Origin: Microbacterium excoecariae
Lineage (GTDB): Bacteria > Actinomycetota > Actinomycetes > Actinomycetales > Microbacteriaceae
DNA: 64,000 bases
NCBI RefSeq assembly: GCF_011326725.1
Contig: NZ_JAANCO010000001.1
Span: 2,021,115-2,085,114, forward strand
Reading direction: 5' to 3'
Shown: piece by piece, positions 12,430 to 20,895 of the stretch
Position numbering within the stretch: the first letter of the stretch is position 1
How the letters are laid out: the number at the start of each line of letters is the position of its first letter
Made by a program: the position numbers and the translations under genes
The notes under the pieces: generated by a model
Seen by the model: only the letters and a program-made list of their open reading frames with translations
The model's database searches: none
Told to the model about the DNA's origin: nothing

Positions 12430-13955
12430 CCCGCGTCGAGGTGGGGCCCGGCGAACGACAGCTGAGCGCGATCCAACTCGCCGTCGCGGACCCGGACGCA
12501 ACCGAGATCGTCGTGTGGCCGGGCACCTACGAGGAGCAGGTCGTCGTGGCACCGCGGGAGCGCGCCCTGCTCATCCGTTCGGAGACCGGCGACCCTCGCG
12601 ACGTGATCGTCACCTTCGGGCTGCGCCAGGGCGACCTGGCCCGCGACGGCATGCCCCTCGCGCAGGACGCCGCGACCATGACGCTGGACGCCGACGACAC
12701 GACGCTCCGGGGCATCACCGTCGTCAACTCGTTCGACCGCGCGCGGCGTCCGGGCGCGCGCGACACGCAGTCCCCCGCCCTGCGCACGCGCGGCGACCGG
12801 ATCCGCATCGAGCGCTGCCGGCTCCTCGGCCAGCAGGACACGCTCTTGCTGGACAGCCCGAGCCGCGCCGCCGTGCGCCACGTGCTCGTCGAGGACTGCG
12901 AGATCCGCGGCGACGTGGATGTCATCTACGGACGCGCGACGGCCGTCGTGCGCGGCGGCACGATCCACGCAACGGGGCCGGGCTACGTGGCCGCGCCGTC
13001 GACGATCCGCGAGGTGCCGCGCGGCCTGCTGTTTTCGGGCGTCCGGTTCACGGCCGACGCGCCGGACGGATCCGTCTTCCTCGCCCGCCCCTGGCATCAG
13101 GGCGGGTCGCCGGAGGCGCTCGGAAGCGCGGAGTTTGCGGGGTGCGCGCTCGGCGCGCACGTCGCCGCGGATCCGTTCGCGGACATGGGCGGTTTCTCCT
13201 GGCGCGACGCGCGCTTCCGCGTCCACGCGGGCCCCGGGCCCTCGCCCGAGAGCTGGCTCGCGGGCTGGGACGGGCCGCCCGCACCGACGGGCCGCGTGGT
13301 GATTGTGTCGGATTCAACCGCCAGCGCGTACGGCCCGGAGCGCGCGCCGCGTACGGGGTGGGGCCAGGTCCTGGCGGACGAATCGGGCCTCGAGGTCGTC
13401 AACGCCGCCGTCTCGGGCGCCTCCACCCGCAGCTTCCTCGACTCACCCGCAGCGGACGAGGCGCTCGCCTCCCTCTCGCCGGGCGACGCGCTCGTCGTCG
13501 CATTCGGGCATAACGATGCGAAGCCGGGGCCGCGCCACGCCGACGTCCCCTCCGGCTACCCCGCCGGCCTCCGACGCTTCCTCGCCGGAGCCCGCGCGCG
13601 GCGCGCGATCCCGGTCATCGCGACCCCCGTCGAGCGCCGGGGTGTACGGGCCACCGACATCGTCACGACGCACGACGGGTATCCCCAGCGCGCGCGCACC
13701 GTCGCGCGCGAGGAGGGCGTGCCGCTCCTCGACCTTTCGCTCGCCACGCGTCGACTCATCCGCTCCGGCACCGACGCGGCGTCGCGCGCGCTCTTTCTGC
13801 ACCTCGCCCCGGGCGAGGCCGATGCCTACCCCGAGGGCGTCGCCGACGATACGCATTTATCGGAGCGGGGGGCCCGCGCCGTGGCGAGGATCGTCGCGGG
13901 CGAGCTGCGCGCGCTCGGCATCAGGCCGCGCGCACGCGCCGCTCAGCCGGCCTGA
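12426..13955 (+). CDS. Bifunctional pectin methylesterase (CE8) - SGNH acetylesterase (CE12-like) fusion
   Basis: Residues 1-285 are a CE8 pectinesterase beta-helix that removes methyl esters from galacturonan: QQD at Gln136-Asp138, VDVIYG with Asp165 as the nucleophile-type residue, and ARPW with Arg221 and Trp223. Residues 290-500 are a rhamnogalacturonan-acetylesterase-like SGNH domain: SDSTAS with Ser297, GHND at 361-364, and DDTH with Asp474 and His477. The two domains are joined by a short Pro/Gly linker near 280-290. No signal peptide is visible (start MTRVEVGPG), so both activities are placed in the cytoplasm. Last gene of the operon; ATGA overlap with the permease. Its last 13 bases overlap the end of the convergent serine-hydrolase gene. 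Confidence 0.9.
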   Translation: MTRVEVGPGERQLSAIQLAVADPDATEIVVWPGTYEEQVVVAPRERALLIRSETGDPRDVIVTFGLRQGDLARDGMPLAQDAATMTLDADDTTLRGITVVNSFDRARRPGARDTQSPALRTRGDRIRIERCRLLGQQDTLLLDSPSRAAVRHVLVEDCEIRGDVDVIYGRATAVVRGGTIHATGPGYVAAPSTIREVPRGLLFSGVRFTADAPDGSVFLARPWHQGGSPEALGSAEFAGCALGAHVAADPFADMGGFSWRDARFRVHAGPGPSPESWLAGWDGPPAPTGRVVIVSDSTASAYGPERAPRTGWGQVLADESGLEVVNAAVSGASTRSFLDSPAADEALASLSPGDALVVAFGHNDAKPGPRHADVPSGYPAGLRRFLAGARARRAIPVIATPVERRGVRATDIVTTHDGYPQRARTVAREEGVPLLDLSLATRRLIRSGTDAASRALFLHLAPGEADAYPEGVADDTHLSERGARAVARIVAGELRALGIRPRARAAQPA

Positions 13956-15262
13956 GCGTCCGGGCGGAACGTGCCGACCCACGTGTGGGCCCGGCCCACC
14001 GCGGGTCCGAAGCCCTGCGCCTGAACGGTGAGCAGGCCGTCCGCGGTCGCCACGAACCGCGCCCGGAGGCGCGCGATGTCGTCGGCGCTGATGTCGACGA
14101 CGACATCGAGGACCCCCGGGCCGGACCACCCCGCGGTCGCCACGCCCCGCCCGAGCCCCGCCACCTCGACCGGCGCGGGCACGCCGAGGGGGACGTCGAG
14201 CCGGAGCTCGCCCGCCTCGATCTCGGCGCGCTCGCGCCCGAGCGCCGCGCGGATGACGCCGGGCGCCCCCTCGCCGGCGATGCGCCCCCACGCCCCGGCA
14301 CCCGGCACGGCTCGGGCCGGGTCGTGCGCGGGCGCCGGCCACTCGAGAGCCGGGGCGGGGTCGGCGGGATCCAGCTCGCGCGCCGCGTCGCGCACGAGCC
14401 CCGCGAGGCGCTGGTCGCCGCTTTGGCACGCCTGCGCATTGGCCGTCACGACGAGCACGAGGCCGCGGGCCGGATCGCCGAACGCGACCTGGCCGCCGAG
14501 CCCGAACATCATCCAGCCGCCGCCGGGAGGCAGCCAGATCTGCGCGCCGTAGCCCGCGCGCAGGGATCCTCCCCAGGTCTGCGTGGCCGCGTCGGAGGCG
14601 CGCGCGAGCGCCTGGCGCACCACGGAGGGCGCGAAAGCGCGCCCTCCGCCAGCGGTGACCTCGGTGGCGATCGTCAAGAGATCGCGGGGCGTGCAGATCA
14701 GACCGGACCCGCCGTGGCCGATGCCCTCGGGCCCGGTCAGCACCCGCATGCCGCGCCCCGCGCCGAGCGGCGCGAAGATCCGCGCGCGGAACACGTCCTC
14801 CAGCGGAGCCCTCTCGACCCGCTCGACGAGGGCGGACAGGGCGTAGGACCCGCTCGTGTCATAGGTAAACAGCGTGCCCGCGCGATGGGTCGGGGCCACG
14901 CGGAAGTAGGACGCGAGCCAGTCGCCCTCCTCCTCGCGGTAGGTGGTCCGGGCGTGCGGCCCGCGCATGGCGAGGACATCGCGGATCCGGGTCTCGGCCG
15001 TCAAGCGCGGCACCGATCCCGCCTCGGGGAAGAATCGCGCGATCGGGTCGTCGAGGTCGATCCGCCCCTCCTCCGCGAGCGCGAGCACGACCAGGCCGGT
15101 CAGGCTCTTGGCGACCGAATACATCCGGTGCGGGGTGTGCACCGACGCGTGGGCGGGCGCCGCGCTCGCGATGACGCAGCCGTCGAGCGTCGCCTCGAGC
15201 GAGTGCAGCGCGATGTCGTCGGCCCGCGCGCGGGCGACGAGCTCCGCCAGCGCGCCCGTCAC
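13943..15262 (-). CDS. Serine hydrolase, class C beta-lactamase family, cytoplasmic
   Basis: A 439-residue penicillin-binding-protein-like hydrolase. Residues 40-300 carry the catalytic SVAK (Ser49, Lys52) and a YDTSGSY motif from Tyr134 in the place of YxN. The C-terminal 120 residues are a beta-rich extension. No signal peptide. In the pectin context it could be a carbohydrate or feruloyl-type esterase rather than a lactamase; that is inference. GTG start at 15262 overlapping the upstream gene's stop (GTGA). Last gene of the leftward unit; its end overlaps the convergent CE8-CE12 gene by 13 bases. Confidence 0.8.
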   Translation of the reverse strand: MTGALAELVARARADDIALHSLEATLDGCVIASAAPAHASVHTPHRMYSVAKSLTGLVVLALAEEGRIDLDDPIARFFPEAGSVPRLTAETRIRDVLAMRGPHARTTYREEEGDWLASYFRVAPTHRAGTLFTYDTSGSYALSALVERVERAPLEDVFRARIFAPLGAGRGMRVLTGPEGIGHGGSGLICTPRDLLTIATEVTAGGGRAFAPSVVRQALARASDAATQTWGGSLRAGYGAQIWLPPGGGWMMFGLGGQVAFGDPARGLVLVVTANAQACQSGDQRLAGLVRDAARELDPADPAPALEWPAPAHDPARAVPGAGAWGRIAGEGAPGVIRAALGRERAEIEAGELRLDVPLGVPAPVEVAGLGRGVATAGWSGPGVLDVVVDISADDIARLRARFVATADGLLTVQAQGFGPAVGRAHTWVGTFRPDAQAG

Positions 15263-16395
15263 GCGGCACCGCCGCGGGCGAACAGAGCGCCGGTCGCGGA
15301 AAACGTGTCCCCGCTCCGCAACGCGCGCGCGAGGTCCTCCTCGATGCCCGGAACGATGCGGCGGCGCCCCAGGTCGTCGTCGACCTCGCGCCGCATCGCC
15401 GCGGGGATGGCGCGCGGGGCGGGAGCGGCCATGACCGCGTCCACGAGCCGCATGAAGGCCCCGGTCTCGCCGGCGGGCGCGAGCAGGGGCGCGTCCCCCG
15501 CGCGCGCGGCCAGGAGATTCTCCAGGAGGTCCGTCCGCCTGGCGCCCCACCGCTCGACCACCTCGCCGGCCTCGGAGCGCCTTTCGAGGACGTCCTCCTT
15601 GTACCAGAACCGCAGCGCGCCGCGGGTGCCGACGGCCTCGACGAAGGGCGGCGTGTGCCGCTCCGCCGCGAGGGTGACAGCCGTGGTCAGTCGGCGGCCG
15701 TCCGCGAGGTCCAGGAGCGCCACGGACGTGTCGTCGGCCTCGATATCGTTCGCGTGCCACATCTCCAGCCCGACGCGGCGCACGTCCTCCTCGCGCGTCG
15801 TGCCCGCGATGGCGAGCGCCGTCGCCGTCGCGTGGGCGAGCGGGTTCGTGAGGACCCCGTCCGCCACGACGCGCCCGTCGAGAATGCGCCGGCCCGCCCA
15901 CGCCGACCGGGACCAGTACGCCGCGTCGCGGACCCAGGCGCCCGTCGCCGACCACCGCACGATGTCGCCGATCGCGCCGGCGGCGATGCGCTCGCGCGCG
16001 GCCGCGATCGCGCTCGACCCCAGGCTCTGAAAGCCAACCTGGACGAGACGGCCGAGCTGCTCCGCGCGGCCCACAAGCGCCCGAAACTCCGCGAGCGTCG
16101 CGGTGGTGGGCTTCTCGAGCAGGACGTCCGCGCCCGAAGACATGGCCGCGTCGGCGAGCGCGTAGTGGGTGTGAATGGGGGTGCAGATCACGACGACGTC
16201 CGCGAGCCCGGCGGCGAGGAGCGCCGCGCCGTCCGGGAACCGCCGCGTGCCCGCCGGGAGGTCGGCCGGATCCGGCGGGTGCGGGTCCGCGACCGCGACG
16301 AGGCGCACGATCCCTGCGCCGTCGAGCCGCGCAGCGCGCGCGAGATGGGTACGCCCGTGTCCGCCCGTACCGATCACGGCGAGCCGCGGCGTCAT
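15259..16395 (-). CDS. Gfo/Idh/MocA family oxidoreductase
   Basis: NAD(P)-dependent sugar-type oxidoreductase of 378 residues. The N-terminal Rossmann fold shows AVIGTGGHGRTH (residues 6-16), then CTPIHTHY and VLLEKPTT, where the Lys of EKP is the usual catalytic/cofactor residue. The C-terminal alpha/beta domain carries EMWHANDIEADDTS, giving candidate substrate-site His and Asp. It lies between the DUF6807 and serine-hydrolase genes with ATGA/GTGA overlaps, so the three are coexpressed under the LacI repressor. Substrate unknown; a pectin side-chain sugar or a 3-keto-sugar intermediate is possible. Confidence 0.83.
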   Translation of the reverse strand: MTPRLAVIGTGGHGRTHLARAARLDGAGIVRLVAVADPHPPDPADLPAGTRRFPDGAALLAAGLADVVVICTPIHTHYALADAAMSSGADVLLEKPTTATLAEFRALVGRAEQLGRLVQVGFQSLGSSAIAAARERIAAGAIGDIVRWSATGAWVRDAAYWSRSAWAGRRILDGRVVADGVLTNPLAHATATALAIAGTTREEDVRRVGLEMWHANDIEADDTSVALLDLADGRRLTTAVTLAAERHTPPFVEAVGTRGALRFWYKEDVLERRSEAGEVVERWGARRTDLLENLLAARAGDAPLLAPAGETGAFMRLVDAVMAAPAPRAIPAAMRREVDDDLGRRRIVPGIEEDLARALRSGDTFSATGALFARGGAA

Positions 16396-17204
16396 CGGAC
16401 CGCCTCCGGGGTCATGCCAGCCGTGTGCGCCAGCACCCCGTCCACGTCGGAGGGCCGGCAGACGGCCACCGTGAGATCCAGCGAGAGCTCGTCGCCGAGG
16501 GCGAGCCGGCGGCGGCCCGACACGGCGACCGCCGGCCCGAACCCGACGTATCCCTCGGCGCGGACGAACCACGGCATCCCGGACCGCGTCACGGCCACGA
16601 GCGCGACGTCGCCGTGCTCGAGGACGAGGTGCGGCGACCGGGATCCGTGGGCCGCGCCGACCCCCTCGCCGTCGGCCGTCCGCACGCGCGCGTCCGCAAA
16701 CGGAGCGCGCCAGAAGATCCCGCCGTAGAACGCCCCGTCGCGGCCATTGGTCTGCGGGCTGCCGAACGTCCGCGCCTCTCCCACTGCGGTGAGGCGCGTC
16801 TCCCAGGTGAGCGCCCACGCGGCGCCCAGGGACAGCGCCGAGATGCGCCGCGCCTCCGTGAGGAGCGTCCGACCGGCGGGATCCGTCCATGCCAGGGTCT
16901 GGTCGAGGGCGCCCGGGCCGTGGCTCTCCGACACGACGTGCTGGCGCCCGTGGTTGTCGAGCATCGTCGAGCCGCGTCCGGGCACGAACGTTCGCCCGCC
17001 CCAGAACGATGTTCCGTCGACGTCCGCGATCGCGACGCTCACGCCGAGGTGGTGCGGGTGGTCGGCCGGACGGGTCTCGGTCACGGGCACGCCGGCGCGG
17101 GTCTCGGCGGTCAGGTAGGGGCGCGGCGAGAGCGTCGCCGCGAGCGCGGATCCGCGGTGCGAGCGGGCGACGACGGTTCCGTCCGCGAGGGCCAGCTCGG
17201 TCAT
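16392..17204 (-). CDS. DUF6807 (PmoA-like) family protein
   Basis: A 270-residue beta-rich protein. The signature region RPYLTAETRAGVPVTE followed by HPHHLGVSVAIADV and FWGGRTFV matches the DUF6807/PmoA family, whose conserved His-His pair after a DH(P)HH motif suggests a metal or sugar site. The biochemical function is not established; these genes recur beside Gfo/Idh oxidoreductases in carbohydrate loci, as here. It overlaps the LacI gene upstream (ATGA) and the oxidoreductase downstream (ATGA). Confidence 0.7.
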   Translation of the reverse strand: MTELALADGTVVARSHRGSALAATLSPRPYLTAETRAGVPVTETRPADHPHHLGVSVAIADVDGTSFWGGRTFVPGRGSTMLDNHGRQHVVSESHGPGALDQTLAWTDPAGRTLLTEARRISALSLGAAWALTWETRLTAVGEARTFGSPQTNGRDGAFYGGIFWRAPFADARVRTADGEGVGAAHGSRSPHLVLEHGDVALVAVTRSGMPWFVRAEGYVGFGPAVAVSGRRRLALGDELSLDLTVAVCRPSDVDGVLAHTAGMTPEAVR

Positions 17205-18217
17205 GCGGGGCCTCCCGTGCTCGCCCGCGGCGCGAGCTCCGGGGCGAAGATGACCGGCGTGCGGTCCGCGTCGCCGCGCATCTCGGCGCGGAGGGTCTCC
17301 CACAGCCGCTCCCCGATCTCCCCGAGGCGGGCGGTCATCGTCGTGAGCGACGGCGAGGAGAACTGGGCGAACGGAATGTCGTCGAATCCCGCGACCGCGA
17401 GGTCGCCCGGCACGCGGATCCCCTCCTCCGCCAGGCGCCCGAGGAGCCCGAGCGCCACGACGTCGTTGAACGCGATGACCGCCGTCGCACCCGACGCGCG
17501 CACCGCGGGCCAGGCCGCGTGGCCGTCGGCGAACGCGTGGCCGCAGGGGATCTCGAGCACCTCCACGTCGGCTCGGGCCGCGCGCACGCTCTCCAGGCCG
17601 CGCTCGCGCGCCCAGTTCGAACGGCTCTCCGGCGGACCGGCGAGATAGGCGATGCGCCGGTGCCCGCGGTCGACGAGGTGTTCGGCCAGCTCGCGGACGC
17701 CCGCCTCGTAGTCGACGAGCACCGACCCCGCGCGTTCCCCCGTTGTCCGGTTCAGCACGACGACGGGCGCGACGCGCGGCAGGAGCGCGATGAGCTCCTC
17801 GCGCGTCATGCGCGGCGCGAAGAGCACGACGGCGTCCGTGCGGTTGCGCACGTCTACGGCCACCACGGCCTCCCCCGCGCTGTTCTCGAGCGTGTCCGCG
17901 ATCAGCACACGATAGTCATCCCGCGCCGCGGCGCGATGCAGGCCGTGGAGCACCTGATGGAACATGGGGTTCGCGAGGTCCGGAACGACGACGCCGATGG
18001 TCCGGCTGACGCCGAGCGAGAGCGAGCGGGCCGTCTCGCTGCGGGTGTACCCCAGCTCCTCCACGGCGCGCCGTACCCGCTCGGCGATGTCCTCGCCGAC
18101 GGTCGCCACGCCGTTCATCACGCGGGAAACGGTCGCCTTCGACACGCCCGCGGCCTCGGCGATATCGGAGATCGTCGTTTCGCGGGCGGGGGTGCGTCGG
18201 GCGCGCTTGCGGGTCAT
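17201..18217 (-). CDS. LacI-family transcriptional repressor of the pectin regulon
   Basis: A 338-residue regulator: DNA-binding helix-turn-helix at residues 15-36 (TISDIAEAAGVSKATVSRVMNG) with the LacI hinge after it, then a periplasmic-binding-protein-like effector domain (IGVVVPDLANPMF ... VAGFDDIPFAQ). The ATG at 18217 is preferred since it gives the usual short basic tail before the helix and follows GAGGA; an ATG at 18238 is in frame. Encoded inside the leftward operon, 4 bases after the GH43 gene, so it should repress its own unit through O3. Four GAAACCGGTTTC-like sites in the three flanking promoter regions are its likely operators. Inducer unknown; a galacturonate derivative is the obvious candidate. 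Confidence 0.92.
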   Translation of the reverse strand: MTRKRARRTPARETTISDIAEAAGVSKATVSRVMNGVATVGEDIAERVRRAVEELGYTRSETARSLSLGVSRTIGVVVPDLANPMFHQVLHGLHRAAARDDYRVLIADTLENSAGEAVVAVDVRNRTDAVVLFAPRMTREELIALLPRVAPVVVLNRTTGERAGSVLVDYEAGVRELAEHLVDRGHRRIAYLAGPPESRSNWARERGLESVRAARADVEVLEIPCGHAFADGHAAWPAVRASGATAVIAFNDVVALGLLGRLAEEGIRVPGDLAVAGFDDIPFAQFSSPSLTTMTARLGEIGERLWETLRAEMRGDADRTPVIFAPELAPRASTGGPA

Positions 18218-18221
18218 GTCC

Positions 18222-19721
18222 TCAATCCTCGCCCTCATCGATCCGGAAGTGCGTAAACGCCGCGACGGCGTCGGGCGCGCCGAAGGGCGCTCCGGTGAAC
18301 AACGCGATCTCGGCGCCGATCCAGCGCCCCTCCGCGGCGTGCGCCCCGGGGTCGACGGTCCACTCCCGCCCGTCGGCCGCGAGCCGAGCGCGGATTGCGC
18401 CGCCCGCGCGCACCTCGAGCGTCACGCGAACCTCGCCGTCGACTGGCGCCGCGGCCACGATGCGCTCCGCGAGGTCGTCGCGGCCGCGCACGGCGACGAC
18501 GGCGCTCGTCCCGGCCTCCTCGCGGCGCACGCCGGCCCACACGTAGTCGAGCCCGAGGACGGCGAGCCCCGCGCGGGAGCCCGCGCCCCCGTCCAGCACC
18601 ATGCCGACGGTGGACCGTGAGGTGCCGCCCGGAAGCGGCTGCCCGAGCACCCGCGGGAGCGCGGCCAGGCTCCCCGAGTCCGCGGCCGAGCGCATCCGCA
18701 GCTGGCCGGTCGCGGGCGCGAGCGCGTCGTGCGGAGGGTTCGCCTGCCAGGTCCAGGTCGGGCCGGGCGCGCCCTCGGCGAAGTCGTCGGAGCGGGCGAT
18801 CGAGCGCGATCGCTGCGGCGCGCCATGCGGCGAGGCGTATTCGAGGACGGGTTCGCTCGGCCCGCCGTCGACCGCCCGACCGATCAGCGGCCAGCCGTCC
18901 TCGCCCCACCTCATCGGCTGCAGGTGCACGACCCGCCCGGCCGCGCCGCGGTCCTGGAAATGCAGGAACCAGTCGCCCGCCGGTCCCGTGACCCACGCCC
19001 CCTGGTGGGGGCCGTTGACGGAGGTGCCGCCCTGTGCAAGGACGACCCGCCCCTCGAACGGACCGAACGGCGTGGGGCCGCGGAAGACCGCCTGCCACCC
19101 CGTCGCGACGCCACCCGCGGGCGCGAAAATCAGATACTCGTCGCCGCGCTTGTAGAACTTCGGCCCCTCGATCGTCGTCCAGCCCGTCAGGGCCGCGCCG
19201 TCGATCACGTCCCTGGCAGGGCCGAGCGGTCGGGTGAGGCCCGGATCGACCTCCATCACGGTGAGGACGTTCTTGCGGCCGGCGCGCGAGCGGGCCCAGC
19301 CGTGAACGAGGTACGCCCGCCCGTCGTCGTCCCACAGCGGGCACGGGTCGATGAGGCCGGTGCCGGCCACGAGGCATCGCGGCACCGTCCATGGCCCCGC
19401 CGGATCCTCGGCCGTCACGACGAAGATCCCCTGGTCGGGATCCGGGTAGACGATCACGTACCGGCCCTCGTGCCATCGGATCGACGGCGCCCAGACGCCC
19501 GCACCGGGCCGCGGCAGGCGAAACCAGGCGTCGGGCTCCACGCGGTCCAGCGCGTTTCCGACGCGTTCCCACGTGACCAGATCGTCCGACACGTAGACGG
19601 GCAGCCCCGGCGCGCGGTGGAAGCTCGACGCGATCATGACGTAGCGGTCCCCGACGCGAATCGCGTCGGGATCCGGAAGATCGGCGTCGATGATCGGATT
19701 GCGGTATCGGCACTCGCCCAT
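18222..19721 (-). CDS. Glycoside hydrolase family 43 enzyme
   Basis: Five-bladed propeller hydrolase of 499 residues, expected to remove arabinofuranosyl or xylosyl units. GH43 catalytic residues are visible: LPDPDAI with Asp17 (base), LIDPCPLWDDDG (pKa-modulating Asp) and TIEGPKFYK (general acid Glu). The C-terminal 190 residues, starting near DDFAEGAPGPTW, are a concanavalin-like GH43_C2 beta-sandwich. No signal peptide with the ATG at 19721, which opens MGECRYRNPII as in the family, so it acts on imported oligosaccharides. First gene of the leftward pectin unit; operator O3 lies about 30 bases upstream. Confidence 0.88.
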   Translation of the reverse strand: MGECRYRNPIIDADLPDPDAIRVGDRYVMIASSFHRAPGLPVYVSDDLVTWERVGNALDRVEPDAWFRLPRPGAGVWAPSIRWHEGRYVIVYPDPDQGIFVVTAEDPAGPWTVPRCLVAGTGLIDPCPLWDDDGRAYLVHGWARSRAGRKNVLTVMEVDPGLTRPLGPARDVIDGAALTGWTTIEGPKFYKRGDEYLIFAPAGGVATGWQAVFRGPTPFGPFEGRVVLAQGGTSVNGPHQGAWVTGPAGDWFLHFQDRGAAGRVVHLQPMRWGEDGWPLIGRAVDGGPSEPVLEYASPHGAPQRSRSIARSDDFAEGAPGPTWTWQANPPHDALAPATGQLRMRSAADSGSLAALPRVLGQPLPGGTSRSTVGMVLDGGAGSRAGLAVLGLDYVWAGVRREEAGTSAVVAVRGRDDLAERIVAAAPVDGEVRVTLEVRAGGAIRARLAADGREWTVDPGAHAAEGRWIGAEIALFTGAPFGAPDAVAAFTHFRIDEGED

Positions 19722-19751
19722 GAGTCGTGACACACTCGGAACAGTACACGA

Positions 19752-19763
19752 GAAACCGGTTAC
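19752..19763. promoter_or_regulatory. LacI-family operator O3 in the GH43/M24 divergent promoter
   Basis: GAAACCGGTTAC, one mismatch from the consensus palindrome. On the minus strand TACTGT is a possible -10 for the GH43 unit just downstream; on the plus strand TACGGT (19767-19772) could serve the M24-like gene, so one site may control both directions. Confidence 0.65.
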
Positions 19764-19801
19764 CGGTACGGTGGATCCACCCCGACCCCAGGACGGACAC
19801 G

Positions 19802-20875
19802 ATGACATCCCCCCGCAACGACGCGGCCTCCGAGCGCGACGCCAAGACCGCGCGATTGACGCGCATCCTCCGCGACCATGACCGCGACGCCCTCCACCTC
19901 ACCTCCTCCGCGAGCCTCGCGTGGCTCCTCGGCGGCGCGCGCACCGCGGTGCCGCTCGGCGGCCCGCCCGTGCTCTCCGCGACCGTCGCCCGCGACGGGG
20001 CGCTCGTCGTCACGACCCTCGCGAACGAGGTGGACCGCCTCGCGGACGAGGAGGCGCCGGACGTCGCGTGGCGGGTGATCCCGTGGCACGGGGACCTCGC
20101 GGCCGCACCGGCCGGCGCGCTCACGGAGGGCGAGGCCGCGGCCGAGCTGCGCCACGCGCGCGCCGCCCTCCTGCCGGCGGAGGTCGCCCGCTACCGGGCG
20201 CTCGGCGCCGACACGGCGCGCGCGCTTCGGCGCGCCCTCGAGCGCGCGCTGCCGGGCTGGACCGAGCGCGAGCTCGCGGCGGAGATCGCGCGCGAGGCGT
20301 ACCTGATCGGCGCCGAGCCCGCCGTGATCCTGGCCGCGGGGTCGGCGCGCGAGAACGTGCCCCACCCGCTCCCCACGCACGCCCCGCTCGGCGGGCGCGC
20401 GATGGCGGTCGTGACGATGGTGCGCCACGGGCTCCACGCCAGCGCGACGCGTTGGGTGGAGTTCGACGCCGACGGCAGGCGCGCCGACACCGAGGCGGCA
20501 CTGCGCGAGGTCGAGGCCGACGCGTTCCGCGCGACCCGGCGCGGCCGCACGGTCGCCGCGGTCCTCGCCGACATCGCCGCGGCCTACCCCCGCCACGGCT
20601 TCGCGGAGCGCGCGTGGGAGGCGCACCACCAGGGCGGGGCGACGGGGTACGCGGGCCGAGACCCCAAGGCGAGCCCCGCCCTGTCCGATCGCGTGACGTC
20701 GCCGCAGGCATTCGCGTGGAACCCGTGGGTCCCGGGCGCCAAGGTCGAAGACACGGTGCTCGTCTCCGAGGGGGAGGTCGAGGTCCTCACGGCGGACCCG
20801 GAGTGGCCCACCACGGTCGTCGCGGGGCGCCCGCGCCCCCTCCCGCTGGCGCGCCACGCCGCCCGATCGGATTGA
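19802..20875 (+). CDS. M24-family (Xaa-Pro aminopeptidase-like) protein lacking metal ligands
   Basis: A 357-residue protein with the two-domain layout of creatinase/prolidase-type M24 proteins: an N-terminal domain up to about residue 120 (HLTSSASLAWLLGG) and a pita-bread-like domain after it. HHQGGATGY matches the region of the third metal ligand. However, the conserved first Asp pair is replaced (the equivalent stretch reads VVTMVRHGLHASATRW) and the C-terminal Glu ligands are not evident. It is therefore probably not an active metallopeptidase. It sits alone between the two divergent LacI-controlled units. The ATG at 19802 follows GGACGGACAC, a weak ribosome binding site. Function unknown. 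Confidence 0.65.
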   Translation: MTSPRNDAASERDAKTARLTRILRDHDRDALHLTSSASLAWLLGGARTAVPLGGPPVLSATVARDGALVVTTLANEVDRLADEEAPDVAWRVIPWHGDLAAAPAGALTEGEAAAELRHARAALLPAEVARYRALGADTARALRRALERALPGWTERELAAEIAREAYLIGAEPAVILAAGSARENVPHPLPTHAPLGGRAMAVVTMVRHGLHASATRWVEFDADGRRADTEAALREVEADAFRATRRGRTVAAVLADIAAAYPRHGFAERAWEAHHQGGATGYAGRDPKASPALSDRVTSPQAFAWNPWVPGAKVEDTVLVSEGEVEVLTADPEWPTTVVAGRPRPLPLARHAARSD

Positions 20876-20895
20876 CGCGGCCCGCGTCTTCCCGC

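Noticed and set aside
13985..16030. 681-residue open frame on the plus strand across the serine-hydrolase and Gfo/Idh genes
   Set aside because: It spans two well-supported genes on the other strand and shows no domain.
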